Origin: Bacteroidota bacterium
Lineage (GTDB): Bacteria; Bacteroidota; Bacteroidia; Cytophagales; Cyclobacteriaceae
DNA: 15,439 bases
Reading direction: 5' to 3'
NCBI GenBank assembly: GCA_023417955.1
Contig: JAEZDW010000124.1
Location: forward strand, 1 to 15,439
Position 1 is the first letter of the stretch, and every line of letters starts with the position of its first letter. The position numbers were made by a program, and so were the translations under genes. Shown here in pieces: positions 13,356 through 15,439 of this stretch. The notes beneath the pieces were generated by a model that was given only the letters and a program-made list of their open reading frames with translations, was not told where the DNA came from and did no database searches.

Positions 13356-15439
13356 ATGCGAATACCATCATCTACTTATCGCGTCCAGCTTCATCAGCAG
13401 TTTTCCTTTGAGGAGTTAAAGGCGATTATTCATTATCTCCATGAACTTGGGATATCAGCTATTTATGCCGCGCCGATCGGGAGTGCAACGCCGGGAAGCA
13501 TGCACGGCTATGACGTGACGGATCCAAATCGAATAAACCCGGAAGTTGGTACACGAAAGGAGATGCGCGAAATCTTTGAACTGCTCCGTGAGAAAGACAT
13601 TATCTGGATTCAGGACATCGTCCCCAATCACATGGCATTCAGCACGCACAACACACGGCTCATGGATGTTCTCGAACGCGGATCCGTTTCGCCGTACTAC
13701 AGGTATTTTGATATTGATTGGGAACATGAAAGTAAAGAACTGCATGGGAAACTGATGGTGCCTTTTCTCGGGAAAGAAATTAGTGAATGCCTTCGGGATG
13801 GAGAGGTCAACCTGTCAGTCAACGAGAGCGGTATTTCTCTTTCTTATTTTGACAATGATTATCCGGTAAACGGATCGACTTACGAATTCCTCGCGTCGCG
13901 TACAGGAACATTGAATCATTTAAGAGAGGCTTTGCTGGATATGCACGAGACCTCGCAGAAGCAGCAGACCATGGAAGAGTGGTTGCGCTTTAAGACAACG
14001 TGGCGGCAAAAGATTGAAGAACGCGGCCTTATTCCCGTGCTTTCTGCGTTGTTGACGGAAGTGAGCAAAAATGAGTCGTTGATGTTGCAGATTTTGAATA
14101 TGCAACACTATCGCTTGACCTTCTGGAAGAATACAGAGCGTGAAATTAACTACCGCCGATTCTTCACTGTGAACTCGTTGATCTGTCTCCGTATGGGCGA
14201 TCAATTTGTCTTTGACGATTATCATAAATTGGTTCGACACCTCTTTAGCGAAGGTATGATTCAGGGTGTTCGTATTGATCACATCGACGGATTGAATGAC
14301 CCCGCAGAATATCTTGAACGCCTTCGGAAGCTGCTCGGAGATGATTGTTACATCATCGCCGAAAAGATTCTCGAGTCCGATGAAGTTCTCCCGGAAGCTT
14401 GGCCGATCCAGGGCACGAGTGGGTACGAGTTCCTTTCGACGTTAAACAAGCTTTTTACCGATTCAAAAGGTTCGGAGCGTCTGATCGAATTTTATCAGAC
14501 ACTTGTTACGGATGTGCCCCCGTACGAAGAATTAGTGCAGCGCAACAAGAAACTTATTCTTGAAAAGCACATGGGCGGTGAGCTCGATAATATGATTCGA
14601 TATTTTGTTAAGGCGGGTTTGCTTGGGCGATTTGAACAGCAGCGAATGAAAAATGCGCTTGCTGCATTCATGCTTGCGCTTCCGGTGTACCGGATTTATC
14701 CGGGTGAACTGCCTCTTACCGGAGTTGAGCTTGAGCTGGTCGAGGGTGCATTCGACCATGCCCTTAAACTCGAGCCATCCCTTTCCGACGAACTCCATTA
14801 CCTTCGCTGGTTATTCGTCGCGCCTATAGAAAACGACGCACTTCGGGACTCGGCTTTGCGTTTTCTTAAAAGGCTTATGCAGTTTACCGGGCCGCTGACT
14901 GCCAAAGGTGTGGAAGACACCACATTCTATATCTATAACCCACTTATCTCGCATGACGAAGTAGGGGATGACCCTTCAGTGCTGGGTACTTCGGTAAGGG
15001 ACTTTCATCGCAAGATGATCATACGGCAACAAACTATGGCGATGTCACTTAATGCATCGGCGACACATGATACAAAGCGCGGTGAGGATGCGCGTGTACG
15101 ACTAAATGTTCTAAGCGAAATTCCTGATGCATGGATATCAAAGGTTCGCGAGTGGATATCTTTTAACGAGCCATTTCATGAAGTCGTCGACGGAGTTTCT
15201 GCGCCATCTGCAAATGATGAGTACTTTCTGTATCAATCCATACTCGGCGGGTTTCCGGAAGATTATACTGCAGATGGTGAATGGGTTAGTCGCGTGAAGG
15301 AATACCTCATCAAAGCGATGCGTGAAGCGAAAGTGCGCACAAATTGGGAAAGTCCAAACGAGGCTTATGAAAATGCATGTGTTCAGTTTACGGAAAAGAT
15401 ACTTAAACCAGATTCCGTTTTTATCCAAAGCTTCGTGCC
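13356..15439 (+). CDS. treY: Malto-oligosyltrehalose synthase, GH13 (3' partial)
   Basis: Intramolecular transglucosylase that converts the reducing-end alpha-1,4 bond of a maltodextrin to alpha,alpha-1,1, giving malto-oligosyltrehalose, the substrate of TreZ. I translated 694 codons to the window edge without a stop or frameshift; the C-terminus lies outside. The start MRIPSSTYRVQLHQQFSFEE is the family N-terminus, followed by IYAAPIGSATPGSMHGYDV and IVPNHMAF. Catalytic residues are Asp308 in VRIDHIDGL, Glu336 in IIAEKILES and Asp572 in ATHDTKRGED. INYRRFF and GTSGYEFL are also TreY hallmarks, as is the long helical insert between barrel strands. The ATG is 3 nt after the treZ stop, so the two are co-transcribed and probably translationally coupled. 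The family is usually well over 700 residues, so an appreciable piece is missing. Confidence 0.95.
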   Translation, partial: MRIPSSTYRVQLHQQFSFEELKAIIHYLHELGISAIYAAPIGSATPGSMHGYDVTDPNRINPEVGTRKEMREIFELLREKDIIWIQDIVPNHMAFSTHNTRLMDVLERGSVSPYYRYFDIDWEHESKELHGKLMVPFLGKEISECLRDGEVNLSVNESGISLSYFDNDYPVNGSTYEFLASRTGTLNHLREALLDMHETSQKQQTMEEWLRFKTTWRQKIEERGLIPVLSALLTEVSKNESLMLQILNMQHYRLTFWKNTEREINYRRFFTVNSLICLRMGDQFVFDDYHKLVRHLFSEGMIQGVRIDHIDGLNDPAEYLERLRKLLGDDCYIIAEKILESDEVLPEAWPIQGTSGYEFLSTLNKLFTDSKGSERLIEFYQTLVTDVPPYEELVQRNKKLILEKHMGGELDNMIRYFVKAGLLGRFEQQRMKNALAAFMLALPVYRIYPGELPLTGVELELVEGAFDHALKLEPSLSDELHYLRWLFVAPIENDALRDSALRFLKRLMQFTGPLTAKGVEDTTFYIYNPLISHDEVGDDPSVLGTSVRDFHRKMIIRQQTMAMSLNASATHDTKRGEDARVRLNVLSEIPDAWISKVREWISFNEPFHEVVDGVSAPSANDEYFLYQSILGGFPEDYTADGEWVSRVKEYLIKAMREAKVRTNWESPNEAYENACVQFTEKILKPDSVFIQSFV

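Overview
The window looks like chromosomal DNA of a free-living Bacteroidota bacterium (Cytophagales or Chitinophagales are plausible; this is inferred from gene content). The grounds are: a large soluble multi-PAS histidine kinase of the CheB/CheR-fusion type next to single-domain response regulators, a secreted TPR protein, the pairing of a GT4 glycogen-synthase-like enzyme with a GH57 amylase, A-rich starts mostly without Shine-Dalgarno sequences, and mid-range GC. I found no mobile element, CRISPR array, tRNA or rRNA. The DNA is almost wholly coding; the only sizeable gap is about 210 bp of divergent promoter region.

Region 1 (2-3437, + strand) is signalling: the 3' part of a PAS-rich histidine kinase whose start lies outside the window, overlapping by 29 nt a CheY-like single-domain response regulator. 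Region 2 (11299 down to 3434, - strand) is one compact gene string, in transcription order: GT4 glycogen-synthase-like glycosyltransferase, GH57 alpha-amylase, GlgX/TreX-type debranching enzyme, MalQ 4-alpha-glucanotransferase, a second single-domain response regulator, and a TPR protein with a likely signal peptide. The two signalling units converge, and their stop codons share a TTAA palindrome. Region 3 (11514 to the window end, + strand) is treZ followed 3 nt later by treY, which runs off the window.

Together, regions 2 and 3 encode a storage-glucan and trehalose module. The GT4 enzyme would extend alpha-1,4-glucan, GlgX would remove branches, GH57 and MalQ would trim and redistribute maltodextrins, TreY would convert the reducing end of a maltodextrin to a trehalosyl unit, and TreZ would release trehalose. 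ADP-glucose pyrophosphorylase (glgC) and branching enzyme (glgB) are not in the window. The two halves diverge from one intergenic region (11300-11513), which carries a 22-bp near-perfect inverted repeat over the treZ ribosome-binding site. This is a recognisable pathway, not an unknown system. The less ordinary points are the repeat at treZ, the basic insertion in the glycosyltransferase, and the signalling genes attached to the end of the glucan operon.
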